DNA of 64,000 nucleotides from Mesorhizobium sp. YC-39 (GTDB taxonomy: Bacteria > Pseudomonadota > Alphaproteobacteria > Rhizobiales > Rhizobiaceae): positions 558,001 to 622,000 of the forward strand of contig NZ_JAOWPS010000002.1 of the NCBI RefSeq assembly GCF_025753795.1. The letters are read 5' to 3'. Positions 17,835 through 27,006 of this stretch are shown here, piece after piece (position 1 is the first letter of the stretch; each line of letters starts with the position of its first letter). Below the pieces are notes generated by a model, which saw only the letters and a list, made by a program, of their open reading frames with translations, did no database searches and was not told where the DNA came from. The position numbers and the translations under genes are program-made.

Positions 17835-18329
17835 ATGGCAGCCAGCAAGAAGAAGGCCGTACGCAAGGCAAGAAGAGGCGAAAGGATGCGCCAGGTCGCG
17901 GCGATTCCCTTTCGGCTGAGCGAACACGGCAATGTCGAGGTAATGCTGGTCACATCGCGCGCGACCAGGCGCTTCATCGTGCCCAAGGGCTGGCCGATGA
18001 AGCGCAAGAGCGGACGCAAGGCGGCCGCCATCGAGGCGCAGGAAGAAGCCGGAGTCGTCGGCAAGACGCTCAGGAAACCGGCCGGCACCTATTCCTATTG
18101 GAAGCGGCTTGAAAACCGCTTCGTGCGTGTCGACGTCATCGTCTATCTGCTGGCGGTAACGGAGGAGCTCGCCAGTTGGCGGGAAGCGGAAAGCCGGCAG
18201 CGGGCCTGGCTGGCGCCGGAAGACGCAGCGATGCTTATCGACGAGCCCGATCTGTCAACGCTGTTGAGAGACCTGAAGATTCCGGAACCAACCCCCGAGC
18301 CAGCCCCCCAACCAGCCAATGGCACATGA
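17835..18329 (+). CDS. NUDIX hydrolase, diphosphoinositol polyphosphate phosphohydrolase-like
   Basis: 164 aa. The Nudix region reads FIVPKGWPMKRKSGRKAAAI then EAQEEAGV. The C-terminal half EAQEEAGV with metal-binding glutamates is intact, while the usual Glu six residues after the first Gly is Lys and the REU triplet reads IEA. PKGWPM is typical of alphaproteobacterial DIPP-like members. Family enzymes cleave nucleoside diphosphate-linked compounds or polyphosphates. Start at 17835 chosen from the basic N-terminus MAASKKKAVRKARRGERMRQVAAIPFR; the C-terminus is Pro/Glu-rich. Confidence 0.8.
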   Translation: MAASKKKAVRKARRGERMRQVAAIPFRLSEHGNVEVMLVTSRATRRFIVPKGWPMKRKSGRKAAAIEAQEEAGVVGKTLRKPAGTYSYWKRLENRFVRVDVIVYLLAVTEELASWREAESRQRAWLAPEDAAMLIDEPDLSTLLRDLKIPEPTPEPAPQPANGT

Positions 18330-18338
18330 GGCCGTGCC

Positions 18339-19190
18339 TCAACGGCTCTCTTCATCCAGTCCAGGAAAAGGCCGCACCGGGGTGCCGGTATAGGCCCACA
18401 GCCACTCGCGCGGCAACGGCCCCTTGTTGCGGTCGCTCTGCTGCGACTGTTCCCACGCATGCGCCAGGATGCCGACGGAGCGCGACAGCACGAAAAGCCC
18501 ACGTGTCAAAGGCGGCGGAAACCCGAGTTCGCCATAAATGACGGCGGTGGCGCCGTCGATGTTGAGCGGGATTTTCTTGCCCTTTCGCAACGCGACTTCG
18601 GCCTCGATAGCCTCGGCGATGTCGGCAAAGCGCCCGCTGACGACACCGCGCGCGGCAAAATCGCGGGTCACTTCCAGCAAGCGCGGCGCGCGCGGGTCGA
18701 CCGGATGGAAGCGGTGGCCAAATCCCGGTACGTAGCCCTTGTCCTCGGCGAAGAAACGGTCGAGCCGCGCCGAGACGGCATCGGCAAGCGTCGATCCTGC
18801 ATCCTGCGCCGCGGCGATGTCGCCGTAGAAGGCAAGCGCCTGCTCGCCGGCGCCGCCATGCACGTCGCCAAGCACATTGATGGCCGAGGCCATGGCGCTG
18901 TTGATGCCGACGCCACAAGTGGCCGCCATGCGGGCAATGGCGATCGACGGCGCCTGCGGCCCATGGTCGACGGCTGCACCGAGCGCGATGCCAAGCAAGG
19001 CGGCCTGCTCCTCGCTGGGCAATTCGCCGCGCAGCATCAGCCAGATCATCGCCGGGAAGCTGACGCGGCCGATTAGATCCTGAATCTCATAGCCGCGCAG
19101 CCGGATCACGCCGGGGCGCATCTCGATGATCTCGGTCTGCCACCATTCTTCGCCGCGCCCGCGCCCGGTCCTTTTTTCCGCATCACTCAT
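18339..19190 (-). CDS. Citrate synthase superfamily protein, citryl-CoA lyase-like
   Basis: 283 aa, well below the roughly 430 aa of ordinary citrate synthase and close to the citryl-CoA lyase domain of ATP-citrate lyase. The three catalytic residues of the fold are present: His111 (GDVHGGAGEQA), His159 (VPGFGHRFHPVDPR, the most conserved signature) and Asp212 (PLNIDGATAVIYGELG). Such short enzymes cleave citryl-CoA-type thioesters to acetyl-CoA and an oxo acid. The gene overlaps the upstream CoA-transferase by 4 bp and follows a tricarboxylate transporter, which supports a catabolic cleaving role. The exact substrate (citrate, citramalate, or a related 3-hydroxy acid) is not known. Confidence 0.8.
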   Translation of the reverse strand: MSDAEKRTGRGRGEEWWQTEIIEMRPGVIRLRGYEIQDLIGRVSFPAMIWLMLRGELPSEEQAALLGIALGAAVDHGPQAPSIAIARMAATCGVGINSAMASAINVLGDVHGGAGEQALAFYGDIAAAQDAGSTLADAVSARLDRFFAEDKGYVPGFGHRFHPVDPRAPRLLEVTRDFAARGVVSGRFADIAEAIEAEVALRKGKKIPLNIDGATAVIYGELGFPPPLTRGLFVLSRSVGILAHAWEQSQQSDRNKGPLPREWLWAYTGTPVRPFPGLDEESR

Positions 19191-20389
19191 CCACGCGCCC
19201 CCGTCTTGGCCGGCGCCCCAGCCTTGGCCCGCGGCGGCAGGCCGGAAAAGACCTCGTCCATGTGTTCGCCGAGCGCGGGCGGCGGCTTGACCGGCAAGGG
19301 TGCGGCGCCATCGACCATGAAGCCGCCGCGCACGACGGTCAGCGGCCGGTCCATGCCAGACACACCATCGAAACGGGTGGTCATGTCGCGCAGGGTCACT
19401 TGCTGCTCCTCGAGCACTTGCGGGATCGTCAGCACCCGGCCCGCCGGCACGCCCGCACGATTGAGCTTCTCCTCCCAGGCGGCAGCCGGGTCGCTGGCCA
19501 ACGCGTCCTCGATCAGCACCTTCAATACGGCGCGATTGCGTTTGCGCGTCTCGCGCTCGGCAAAGCGCGGGTCTGACGCCAGCTCCGGCAGCCCGATCAG
19601 TCGGCACAGCGTGACGAACTGCTCCTGCTTGTTGGCGGCGATGTTGAGCAGGCCGTCACCGGTGCGAAACGCGCCGGAAGGTGCCGCCGTCATGTTCTCA
19701 TTGCCCATCGGCTGCGGCTCGACATCGGCCGTCAGATAGTTGGAAACCGGCCAGCCGAGTGCGGAGAGCGTGCATTCCAGCATCGACACGTCGAGGAAGG
19801 CGCCCTCGCCACTTGTCTTCTGCTTCACCAGTGCGGCAGTGATGGCGAAGGCTCCGACCAGCCCGCCCAGCGTGTCGGCCACGGGATAGCCGACACGCAG
19901 CGGCGCCGTCTCCGGCGTGCCGGTGATGCTCATGATGCCGGAAAGCCCCTGGATGATCTGGTCGTAGGCCGGATTGTCGCGCATCGGTCCCGTCTGGCCG
20001 AAGCCCGATATCGCGCAATAGACAAGACTGGGCCGGACCTCTTTCAGCCTGGCATAGCCGAGGCCCAGCCGTTCCATCACCCCCGGCCGGAAGTTCTCGA
20101 CCAACGCGTCCGCCGTGGCGACCAGATCGAGGAAGCGCTCGCGATCGGCTTCCTGCTTGAGATCGAGCACCACCGATCGCTTGCCGGCGTTCTGCGCCAG
20201 GAACGAAGCGCCCATCCCGGCCTCATTCAGCTCGGGCGAAGCGCCGAGTTGGCGCGCCAGGTCGCCGCCTTTCGGCGCTTCGACCTTGATCACGTCGGCT
20301 CCAAGTAGCGCCAGCTGATAGGCGCAGTAAGGGCCGGCCAGAACATTGGTCAGGTCGAGGACGCGGATGCCGGACAAAAGGTCGGTCAT
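19187..20389 (-). CDS. CaiB/BaiF family type III CoA-transferase
   Basis: 400 aa, normal for the family. N-terminal signature LSGIRVLDLTNVLAGPYCAYQLALLGADVIKVE; NPAYDQIIQGLSGIMS; and the catalytic Asp, which I place at Asp172 in GYPVADTLGGLVGA by comparison with formyl-CoA transferase. Type III enzymes move CoA from a donor such as succinyl-CoA or acetyl-CoA to a carboxylic acid. In this operon the likely acceptor is the acid imported by TctABC, and the product would be cleaved by the overlapping lyase-like gene. It starts 16 bp after the tctA stop. Confidence 0.9.
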   Translation of the reverse strand: MTDLLSGIRVLDLTNVLAGPYCAYQLALLGADVIKVEAPKGGDLARQLGASPELNEAGMGASFLAQNAGKRSVVLDLKQEADRERFLDLVATADALVENFRPGVMERLGLGYARLKEVRPSLVYCAISGFGQTGPMRDNPAYDQIIQGLSGIMSITGTPETAPLRVGYPVADTLGGLVGAFAITAALVKQKTSGEGAFLDVSMLECTLSALGWPVSNYLTADVEPQPMGNENMTAAPSGAFRTGDGLLNIAANKQEQFVTLCRLIGLPELASDPRFAERETRKRNRAVLKVLIEDALASDPAAAWEEKLNRAGVPAGRVLTIPQVLEEQQVTLRDMTTRFDGVSGMDRPLTVVRGGFMVDGAAPLPVKPPPALGEHMDEVFSGLPPRAKAGAPAKTGARG

Positions 20390-20404
20390 GATCTCACAAA
20401 CAGG

Positions 20405-21928
20405 TCAGGCATCGCCCGGCACATGCTCCGGTCCGCGCCGGCGTCGGTGCTCGATATAGGCCCAGATATGCGGTCCGACCAGGCCGATGAAGGCCAGCGT
20501 CAGCAGCGTCAGCGACAGTGGATGCTTGTAGAACACCGACCAGTCGCCGTTCGAGATGGTCATCGCCCGGCGGAACTGCGTTTCGGCGAGCGGCCCGAGG
20601 ATCATGCCGATGATCACCGGCGCCGTCGGGAAATCGAAGCGCCGCATCAGGAAACCGGCGGCACCCAGGAGATAGAGGATGACGAGATCGGTCGGCGATT
20701 GCGAAATGCCGTAGGTACCGACCGTGGCGAACACCAGGATGCCGGCATAGAGCTGCGGCGCCGGGATCTTGAGGAGCCGCACCCACAGCCCGATCAGCGG
20801 CAGATTGAGGATGACCAGAATGACGTTGGCGATGAACAGGCTGGCGATCAGGCCCCAGACGAGATTGGCCTGTGTCGTCAGCAACAGCGGCCCGGGATTT
20901 ATGCCGTAGCTCTGGAAGGCCGACAGCATGATCGCCGCCGTCGCCGAGGTCGGCAGGCCGAGCGTTAACATCGGCACCAGCACGCCGGCGGCCGAGGCAT
21001 TGTTGGCGGCTTCGGGGCCGGCAACGCCTTCAATGGCGCCGACCGTACCGAACTCCTCCTTGTGCTTCGACAGCTTCTTCTCGATCGCATAGGACAGGAA
21101 GGTCGGGATTTCGGCGCCGCCGGCCGGCATGGCGCCGATTGGAAAGCCGATCGCAGCACCGCGCAGCCATGCCTTCCAGGAACGCCCCCATTCGGCCGCG
21201 GTCATGTAGAGCGAACCTTTCAGCGGCACAATCTCGTCCTTGCCGGCATAGCGGCGCGAGGCCATGTACAGCGTTTCGCCGACGGCAAAGAGGCCGACTG
21301 CGACGATGATGACATCGACGCCGTCGAGCAGTTCGTTCATGCCGAAGGTGAAGCGCGGCTGCCCGGTCTGCAGGTCGACGCCGATCATGCCGATGACGAA
21401 ACCGATGAACAGGCTGGTGAGGCCGCGCACCGAAGACGAGCCGAGCACCGCCGACACCGTGATGAAGGCCAGCACCATCAGCGAGAAATATTCGGCCGGA
21501 CCGAAGGCAAGCGCGAACTTGACCACGACCGGCGCCAGGAAGGCGACGCCGAGCGTGCCGAGGGTGCCGGCGACGAAGGAGCCGATCGCCGAGGTGGCCA
21601 GTGCTGCGCCGCCACGGCCGGAGCGGGCCATTCTGTTGCCCTCCAGCGCGGTGACGATGGTGGCGCTTTCGCCCGGCGTGTTGAGCAGAATCGAGGTCGT
21701 CGAACCGCCATACATGGCGCCATAATAGATACCGGCGAACAGGATGAAGGATGCTTCCGGCGCCACCTGGTAGGTGATCGGCAAAAGCAGCGCGATGGTC
21801 AGCGCCGGCCCGAGGCCGGGCAGCACGCCGATCGCTGTTCCCAATGTCGTGCCGACCAGGCACCACATGAGGTTGACCGGCGTGAAAGCGACCGAGAATC
21901 CATGCGCGAGCTGATTGAGGGTTTCCAT
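20405..21928 (-). CDS. tctA: Tripartite tricarboxylate transporter, large membrane subunit TctA
   Basis: 507-aa membrane protein with about eleven helices. TctA signatures are clear: [20 protein letters not shown] near residue 38, [14 protein letters not shown] near residue 75, and [31 protein letters not shown] around residue 310-340. Together with TctB it forms the Na+- or H+-dependent secondary transporter that accepts substrate from the periplasmic TctC. It lies 4 bp after tctB and 16 bp before the CoA-transferase gene. Confidence 0.95.
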   Translation of the reverse strand: METLNQLAHGFSVAFTPVNLMWCLVGTTLGTAIGVLPGLGPALTIALLLPITYQVAPEASFILFAGIYYGAMYGGSTTSILLNTPGESATIVTALEGNRMARSGRGGAALATSAIGSFVAGTLGTLGVAFLAPVVVKFALAFGPAEYFSLMVLAFITVSAVLGSSSVRGLTSLFIGFVIGMIGVDLQTGQPRFTFGMNELLDGVDVIIVAVGLFAVGETLYMASRRYAGKDEIVPLKGSLYMTAAEWGRSWKAWLRGAAIGFPIGAMPAGGAEIPTFLSYAIEKKLSKHKEEFGTVGAIEGVAGPEAANNASAAGVLVPMLTLGLPTSATAAIMLSAFQSYGINPGPLLLTTQANLVWGLIASLFIANVILVILNLPLIGLWVRLLKIPAPQLYAGILVFATVGTYGISQSPTDLVILYLLGAAGFLMRRFDFPTAPVIIGMILGPLAETQFRRAMTISNGDWSVFYKHPLSLTLLTLAFIGLVGPHIWAYIEHRRRRGPEHVPGDA

Positions 21929-21932
21929 CGCG

Positions 21933-22469
21933 TCACCCCCTCAATGTGCTGATGATGGCGTTGATGACCGTGTTCAGCTCGTTCTCGATGAAGCCGGCGC
22001 CGATGTTGACGCCAAGCGCCCTGGCGAAGCCGAAATAGGCTGCAAGCGCCAGGATCAGCCCAAGCAGCGCGTCGCGCAGCGGGTGCCTGCTGCCGAATCC
22101 GTGGCAGATGAGAACGAACATGATCACCGAGGCGGCGGTGAAGCCGAGCGGCCGTATCAGCAAAAGATTAGCGACCAAGCCGGCAACCACGAAACCCATC
22201 GCCTTCCAGTCGGTCGACGTTTCCTTTTCCTCCTCCGGCTGCCAGCCGCCCCTGAGCGCGGCGACAATGAGCAGGAGGGAAAGGATCACCATGCCTGTCA
22301 TGGTGATGTAGGGAAACACGGTCGGACCGACCTTGGAATAGAGCGGCGACACCGGGATCGCCAGGGTCTGCCATGCGACGGCCGCGGCGCAGGCCAGAAG
22401 CCCGATGCCGATCAACAATTCGGGCACGGCAAGGCGCGAGCGCGGCGCCTGCGGATCGCTAATGCTCAT
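21933..22469 (-). CDS. tctB: Tripartite tricarboxylate transporter, small membrane subunit TctB
   Basis: 178 aa. Start ATG at 22467-22469 (MSISDPQAP) chosen because GGGAGGAC precedes it; an upstream in-frame start has none. Four hydrophobic helices, with an acidic loop after the second ([15 protein letters not shown]), typical TctB size and topology. Separated from tctC by 129 bp that includes a strong hairpin. Confidence 0.88.
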   Translation of the reverse strand: MSISDPQAPRSRLAVPELLIGIGLLACAAAVAWQTLAIPVSPLYSKVGPTVFPYITMTGMVILSLLLIVAALRGGWQPEEEKETSTDWKAMGFVVAGLVANLLLIRPLGFTAASVIMFVLICHGFGSRHPLRDALLGLILALAAYFGFARALGVNIGAGFIENELNTVINAIISTLRG

Positions 22470-22565
22470 TTTGTCCTCCCAAGACGGCCGGCCTCCTCCC
22501 GCCGACATCACCGCAGTTTCACTCGCGCCGGATCACATGTCCATGCGATCGGCGAAGGCCGGAAG

Positions 22566-22589
22566 AAGGGGCGGCGCAGGCCGCCCCTT
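22566..22589 (-). other. Intercistronic hairpin after tctC (first system)
   Basis: AAGGGGCGGC (22566-22575), 4-nt loop, GCCGCCCCTT (22580-22589): 10-bp perfect stem 9 bp beyond the tctC stop on the transcript. It likely protects or partly terminates the tctC message so that the binding protein is made in excess. The second tct operon has an equivalent hairpin at the same place. Confidence 0.7.
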
Positions 22590-22598
22590 TCTGAACAA

Positions 22599-23576
22599 TC
22601 AGGCGAGGCCGAGATCTTTGAGGATCGCCCCGATGCGGGCGGTGTCCTCGGTGAGGAATTTGGCATAGTCGTCACCGGTGAGCAGGATTTGCGTCCAGTT
22701 GCGGTTCTTGCATTCGGTGGCCCATGCCTCGCTCTTGGCCATGGTCTCGACCAGCGTGATCAGCGCCGCCTTGTCGGCGTCGGAAACGCCAGGCGGCGCG
22801 AAGACGCCGCGCCAATTGAACAATTCGACATCGATGCCGGCTTCCTTCAGCGTCGGGGCGTCGATGCCTTCCTGGCGCTTGTCGGCCGAGATGGCGAGCA
22901 GTCTGAGCGCTCCCGCCTTGACCTGCTCGGAGAACTCGCCAAAGCCCGAGATGCCGGCCGCCACCTGGTTGCCAAGCAGCGCCGACAGCGCCTCGCCGCC
23001 GCCGGCGAACGGCACGTAGGACAGGTTGGTTGCCGGAACACCGGCCGTCTTGGCGATGAGACCGAACAGGATGTGGTCCGAGCCGCCGGCCGAACCACCG
23101 GCGACCGGCACCTTGGTCGGATCGGCCTTGAGCGCGGCGACGAAATCGGCGGCGGTCTTGAACGGCGAGGCTGCCGGCACCACCAGCGCTTCGAACTCGC
23201 CCGTCAGCCGGGCGATCGGCGTCACCTCGGTGAGATTGTTGGCGGATTTGTTGGCGATGATGGCGCCGACCATGACCATTCCGGCCACCATCATCGAATT
23301 GCCCTTGCCATTCCATTGGTTGATGAACTGAGGCAGGCCGACCGTGCCGCCGGCACCGCCGACATTGGTGATTTGCGAACCGGAGATCAGCTTCTCACTG
23401 CGCAGCACCTGGTCCATCGTGCGCGCCGTCTGGTCCCAGCCGCCGCCGGGCGCCGCCGGCACGAAGATCTGGACCTGCGGCGCGTCCTGCGCAAAGGCGG
23501 GCGTAAGATGCAACGCTGCGAAACCGGCTGCGCCCGCTGCAGCGGTGCTCATCAAAAAACTGCGTCTGTTCAGCAT
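22599..23576 (-). CDS. tctC: Tripartite tricarboxylate transporter substrate-binding protein TctC (Bug family)
   Basis: 325 aa. Start ATG at 23574-23576 with GGAGGAAT upstream. A twin-arginine-like signal peptide (LNRRSFLMSTAAAGAAGFAA, cut after ...TPAFAQ) suggests Tat export. The mature protein has the Bug fold markers: VQIFVPAAPGGGWDQTARTM near residue 38-57, GGAGGTVGLPQF, and VAGGSAGGSDHILFGLIAKTAG. Bug proteins bind carboxylates in the periplasm. First gene of the tctCBA-CoA-transferase-lyase operon. Confidence 0.92.
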   Translation of the reverse strand: MLNRRSFLMSTAAAGAAGFAALHLTPAFAQDAPQVQIFVPAAPGGGWDQTARTMDQVLRSEKLISGSQITNVGGAGGTVGLPQFINQWNGKGNSMMVAGMVMVGAIIANKSANNLTEVTPIARLTGEFEALVVPAASPFKTAADFVAALKADPTKVPVAGGSAGGSDHILFGLIAKTAGVPATNLSYVPFAGGGEALSALLGNQVAAGISGFGEFSEQVKAGALRLLAISADKRQEGIDAPTLKEAGIDVELFNWRGVFAPPGVSDADKAALITLVETMAKSEAWATECKNRNWTQILLTGDDYAKFLTEDTARIGAILKDLGLA

Positions 23577-23671
23577 GGGATTCCTCCAAATCACGACACC
23601 TCCTCCGGTGCCTGCCAGAAACGTAGCCTGAATTCAGACCCGCTCGGAAAAATTCTTGCTGGTTTTATTGC

Positions 23672-23708
23672 GTTCTGTCAAGAGGAACGGCATTCTACTA
23701 GACAGAAC
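23672..23708. promoter_or_regulatory. Inverted repeat in tctC-iclR divergent region, candidate operator
   Basis: GTTCTGTC (23672-23679) and GACAGAAC (23701-23708) form a perfect 8-bp inverted repeat with 21-bp spacing, centred in the 200-bp gap between the divergent tctC operon and the IclR gene. Position and symmetry suit an IclR-type operator acting on both promoters. No experimental support; the TctC start is about 100 bp to one side and the IclR start about 70 bp to the other. Confidence 0.45.
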
Positions 23709-23776
23709 ATCCTGAATAAGGCATCATCGTTCCGTTGGGTCCGCCTAACCGGAAATGAAATGAGATCGTCGCACAG

Positions 23777-24550
23777 ATGACGCAAGCACGGTCCAAAACG
23801 GCATCAGCCGATGGCGTTGCCGCGCTCGATCGCGCCATCGCCATTCTCAACGCCTTCGCGGCGGCCGACCGGTCGCTCAGCCTGGCTGAAATCGCGGCGC
23901 GCACCGGCCTCTACAAGAGCACGATCCTGCGGCTGGCGAGCTCGCTGCTGCGCGGGCAGTTGCTGGAGCGCCTCGACGATGGGCGCTACCGCGTCGGCCC
24001 GGCAACCTTCCGGCTCGGCACGCTCTATCAGCGTTCGGTGGTCGCAAGCGACGTCCTGCTGCCGATCATGCGCGACCTCGCCGACCGGAGCTGGGAAAGC
24101 GTGGCCTTCTATGTACGCTCGGGCGATGTCCGCACCTGTCTCTATCGTGTCGAGTCCAAGCATCCCATTCGCTACACCATACGGGAGGGCGACGTGCTGC
24201 CTTTGCTGGCCGGTTCGGGCGGGCGTGTGCTGGCGGCATTTTCCGGTGAGCCAGGCGAGCCTTACGAAACGATCCGCGAAACCTATCACTATCTGACGGT
24301 CGGCGACCGCGACCCCGAGACGGCGGGCGTATCGGCGCCCGTGTTCGGGCCGGGGCGCGTCTTGCTCGGCGCCCTGACGCTGGCCGGTCCCAGCACCCGC
24401 GTCGACGCAGCCTTCCTCCAGCGCATGAAACGGCCGCTCATCGAAGCGGCAGCCCGCGCCACCCACGCGTTTGGCGAAGATGCCTCGATGCTCGACCAAG
24501 CGGCCCACGAGGCGAGCGCGGAACGCGTGGAAACCGTCAATTCGGCTTGA
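23777..24550 (+). CDS. IclR family transcriptional regulator
   Basis: 257 aa. N-terminal winged helix (about residues 15-75: ALDRAIAILNAFAAADRSLSLAEIAARTGLYKSTILRLASSLL...GRYRVGP) and C-terminal effector domain with PLLAGSGGRVLAAF near residue 145-160. IclR proteins sense small carboxylates and regulate the adjacent catabolic operon. Transcribed away from the tctCBA-CoA-transferase-lyase operon, which it probably controls. Confidence 0.92.
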   Translation: MTQARSKTASADGVAALDRAIAILNAFAAADRSLSLAEIAARTGLYKSTILRLASSLLRGQLLERLDDGRYRVGPATFRLGTLYQRSVVASDVLLPIMRDLADRSWESVAFYVRSGDVRTCLYRVESKHPIRYTIREGDVLPLLAGSGGRVLAAFSGEPGEPYETIRETYHYLTVGDRDPETAGVSAPVFGPGRVLLGALTLAGPSTRVDAAFLQRMKRPLIEAAARATHAFGEDASMLDQAAHEASAERVETVNSA

Positions 24551-24574
24551 CCAGAATCGCGTGATGGCGGGAGC

Positions 24575-25114
24575 TCAAGGCCGCCGTTCCAGCAGGATCG
24601 TCGCGGCGTCGTGATAGGTGGTTCGCAGCACTTCCCTGTAGCCGCACTTGGCCGCGACATTGAGCGAACCGGTATTTTCCGGATCGATGATGCATACGGT
24701 TCTGGCGCGCCCGAAAGTCTCGTCACCCCAGGCAAGGATCCGTCCGACAACCTCGCTGGCGAAACCCTGGCCGTGTGCGTTGGAAGCCAGCGCCCAGCCC
24801 GCTTCGGGCACGCCCTCGATCGACGGCTCGATATCGCGCTTCAGATCATGAAAGCCAGCCTCGCCGATGAAGCGGCCGGTCGCCTTGTCCTCAATCGCCC
24901 AGAAGCCGTAGCCGAGCAGCGACCACAGGCCGGCATGGCGCAGGAAGCGCAGCCAGCTTTCCTCTCGCGTACGCGGCTTGCCGCCGACGAAACGGGTGAC
25001 GGACGGATCGGCCCACATGGCGACATAGCTGTCGAAATCATCCAGCCGATGCGCCCGCAGAAAAGTGCGCTCCGTCTCGATGACCGGCACGCCGGCTGCT
25101 TTCGAACTGCCCAT
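24575..25114 (-). CDS. GNAT family N-acetyltransferase, RimJ/RimL type
   Basis: 179 aa. Begins IETERTFLRAHRLDDFDSYVAMWADPSVTRFVGG, the RimJ/RimL-like opening. The acetyl-CoA site is in ASNAHGQGFASEVVGRILAWG and IDPENTGSLNVAAKCGYRE. Acetylates an amino group of a protein or small molecule; the acceptor is unknown. Convergent with the IclR gene, 24 bp apart. The 283-bp region 25115-25397 on its other side shows no gene. Confidence 0.9.
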   Translation of the reverse strand: MGSSKAAGVPVIETERTFLRAHRLDDFDSYVAMWADPSVTRFVGGKPRTREESWLRFLRHAGLWSLLGYGFWAIEDKATGRFIGEAGFHDLKRDIEPSIEGVPEAGWALASNAHGQGFASEVVGRILAWGDETFGRARTVCIIDPENTGSLNVAAKCGYREVLRTTYHDAATILLERRP

Positions 25115-25397
25115 AGGTCCCTCGCTGCGCCTGACCCGGCAAACCGCTCCCGATCCTGGAAAGGATCATGCGCAAATTGAAAGTGGGCAGTGTTAGCAAC
25201 TTGCTTGCGCCGAACAAGAGCCAGGCCGCGCAGATCGCCTTCCAGCGCTAAAGTCCGCTCCAGGCAATGCCCGTGCTGAGGGCGGCAGCCGGGCCGGCGG
25301 CGTAGGCCGCTATGGGAATTTTGCCGAACGATGCTACCCTCGCAGAGGGGCTGATTCAGCGCGTCGGCGCATACCCGTCCGACGGAGGAGAAAGCGC

Positions 25398-25853
25398 ATG
25401 GACACCACCGATCTTGTGCTGGCCATCATCCATCATCTGCTGGTGTTTTCGCTGGCCGGCATCATCGGCGCCGAATTTGTCCTGATCCGTAGCGAATTGC
25501 CGGCAATGACGCTCCGACGCCTTGTTGGCATTGACCGCCACTATGGCATCATCGCCATGCTGATCATCATCGTCGGCATCGGCCGCGTCATTTACGGCCT
25601 GAAGGGCTGGGAATTCTACGTCTACAACTGGGTGTTCTGGGCAAAGATGGCGGCGTTCGCCATCGTCGGCCTCTTATCGATCATCCCGACCGTCCGCTTC
25701 CTGTCCTGGAACAGGCAGGCAGTCGCCAATCCCGCCTTCGCCGTGCCGGCGGCTGAACTGGCCTCGGTGAAAACCTATGTTCGCGCCGAAGCCTTCATCT
25801 TCCTGCTGATCCCGGTCTTCGCCGCGGCGATGGCGCGCGGCTACGGCTACTAG
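25398..25853 (+). CDS. DUF2214 family membrane protein
   Basis: 151 aa with four hydrophobic helices (LAIIHHLLVFSLAGIIGAEF, GIIAMLIIIVGIGRVIYGL, WVFWAKMAAFAIVGLLSIIPT, AEAFIFLLIPVFAAAMARG) and two His in the first helix, matching DUF2214. Some related families bind haem, but no function is established. The ATG at 25398 follows GACGGAGGAGAAAG. Stands alone. Confidence 0.85.
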   Translation: MDTTDLVLAIIHHLLVFSLAGIIGAEFVLIRSELPAMTLRRLVGIDRHYGIIAMLIIIVGIGRVIYGLKGWEFYVYNWVFWAKMAAFAIVGLLSIIPTVRFLSWNRQAVANPAFAVPAAELASVKTYVRAEAFIFLLIPVFAAAMARGYGY

Positions 25854-26024
25854 ACCTGATCGAACCGAAGGTCCGCGCCGACGACGGTTGCGGATATCAG
25901 AAGTTTGCCGTTTGAGTCCGGTTGCAATCTGCTAACTTGCGCTAATTGTTTCTAAATCCACGGCCGGTGTTGAGAGGAACGTCGCGCCGCGGCTGGAAAA
26001 TGTATAACCTGGGAGGAAATCACG

Positions 26025-26999
26025 ATGAAAACATTCGCCGCCGCTCTGGCCGCCGCAGCCGTCACGCTTTATTCGTTCGCTGCGGGCGCGCAAACCTATC
26101 CCGAACGCACCATCACCGTTGTGGTGCCGTTTTCGGCCGGCGGCCCAACCGACACGGTCACGCGCCTCGTCGCGGAAGCCATGTCGAAGGATCTCGGCCA
26201 GCAGATCATCGTCGAGAATGTCGGCGGCGCCGGCGGCACACTGGGTGCGGGTCGCGTCGCGAACGCCGAGCCGGACGGCTATACGCTGCTCCTCCATCAC
26301 ATCGGCATGGCGACCAGCGCGACGCTTTACCGAAAGCTGGCATACGACACGCTGAACGGCTTCGAATATGTCGGCCTCGTCACCGAGGTGCCTATGACCA
26401 TCGTCGGCCGCAAGGACCTCGAGCCGACCGATCTGAAGAGGCTGGTCGACTACGTCAAGGCTAACAAGGATACCGTCACCGTCGCTAACGCCGGCATAGG
26501 CGCGGCCTCGCATCTGTGCGGCATGCTGTTCATGAGTGCGATCGGTACGCCGCTTGTCACCGTACCCTACAAGGGCACCGGGCCAGCCATGACCGATCTT
26601 CTCGGCGGTCAGGTCGACATCATGTGCGATCAGACGACGAACACCACCAAGCAGATCCAGGGCGGCACGATCAAGGCCTACGCCGTCACCTTGCCGGAAC
26701 GCCTCGATGTGCTGCCCGATCTGCCGACAACGACGGAAGCCGGTTTCCCGGAGGTGCAGGTCGGCATCTGGCACGGCCTCTATGCGCCCAAGGGCACGCC
26801 GGCCGAGATCACCGAGCGCCTGTCGAAATCGCTTCAGGTCGCGCTGAAGGACCAGAATGTCGTCGCCCGCTTCGCCGAGCTCGGCACCAAGCCGTCGTCC
26901 GACGCAGACGCGACGCCGGCCGCGCTGAAGGCCAAGCTGGAAGGTGAGATCGCGCGCTGGAAGCCGATCATCGAAGCTGCCGGCCAGTACGCCGACTGA
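26025..26999 (+). CDS. tctC: Tripartite tricarboxylate transporter substrate-binding protein TctC, second system
   Basis: 324-aa Bug-family periplasmic binding protein. Sec signal peptide ending ...YSFAAGAQ, then TYPERTITVVVPFSAGGPTDTVTR, VENVGGAGGTLGAGRVA and TVPYKGTGPAMTDLLGGQVDIMCDQ, the standard carboxylate-binding loops. The start at 26025 has GGGAGGAAATC upstream. First gene of tctCBA; not closely similar to the TctC at 22599, which argues for a different substrate. Confidence 0.93.
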   Translation: MKTFAAALAAAAVTLYSFAAGAQTYPERTITVVVPFSAGGPTDTVTRLVAEAMSKDLGQQIIVENVGGAGGTLGAGRVANAEPDGYTLLLHHIGMATSATLYRKLAYDTLNGFEYVGLVTEVPMTIVGRKDLEPTDLKRLVDYVKANKDTVTVANAGIGAASHLCGMLFMSAIGTPLVTVPYKGTGPAMTDLLGGQVDIMCDQTTNTTKQIQGGTIKAYAVTLPERLDVLPDLPTTTEAGFPEVQVGIWHGLYAPKGTPAEITERLSKSLQVALKDQNVVARFAELGTKPSSDADATPAALKAKLEGEIARWKPIIEAAGQYAD

Positions 27000-27006
27000 G
27001 GTTTTG

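Noticed and set aside
21062..23780. Long plus-strand frames opposite tctA, tctB and tctC
   Set aside because: They are shadows of the three minus-strand transporter genes with reversed-frame composition and no family motifs.
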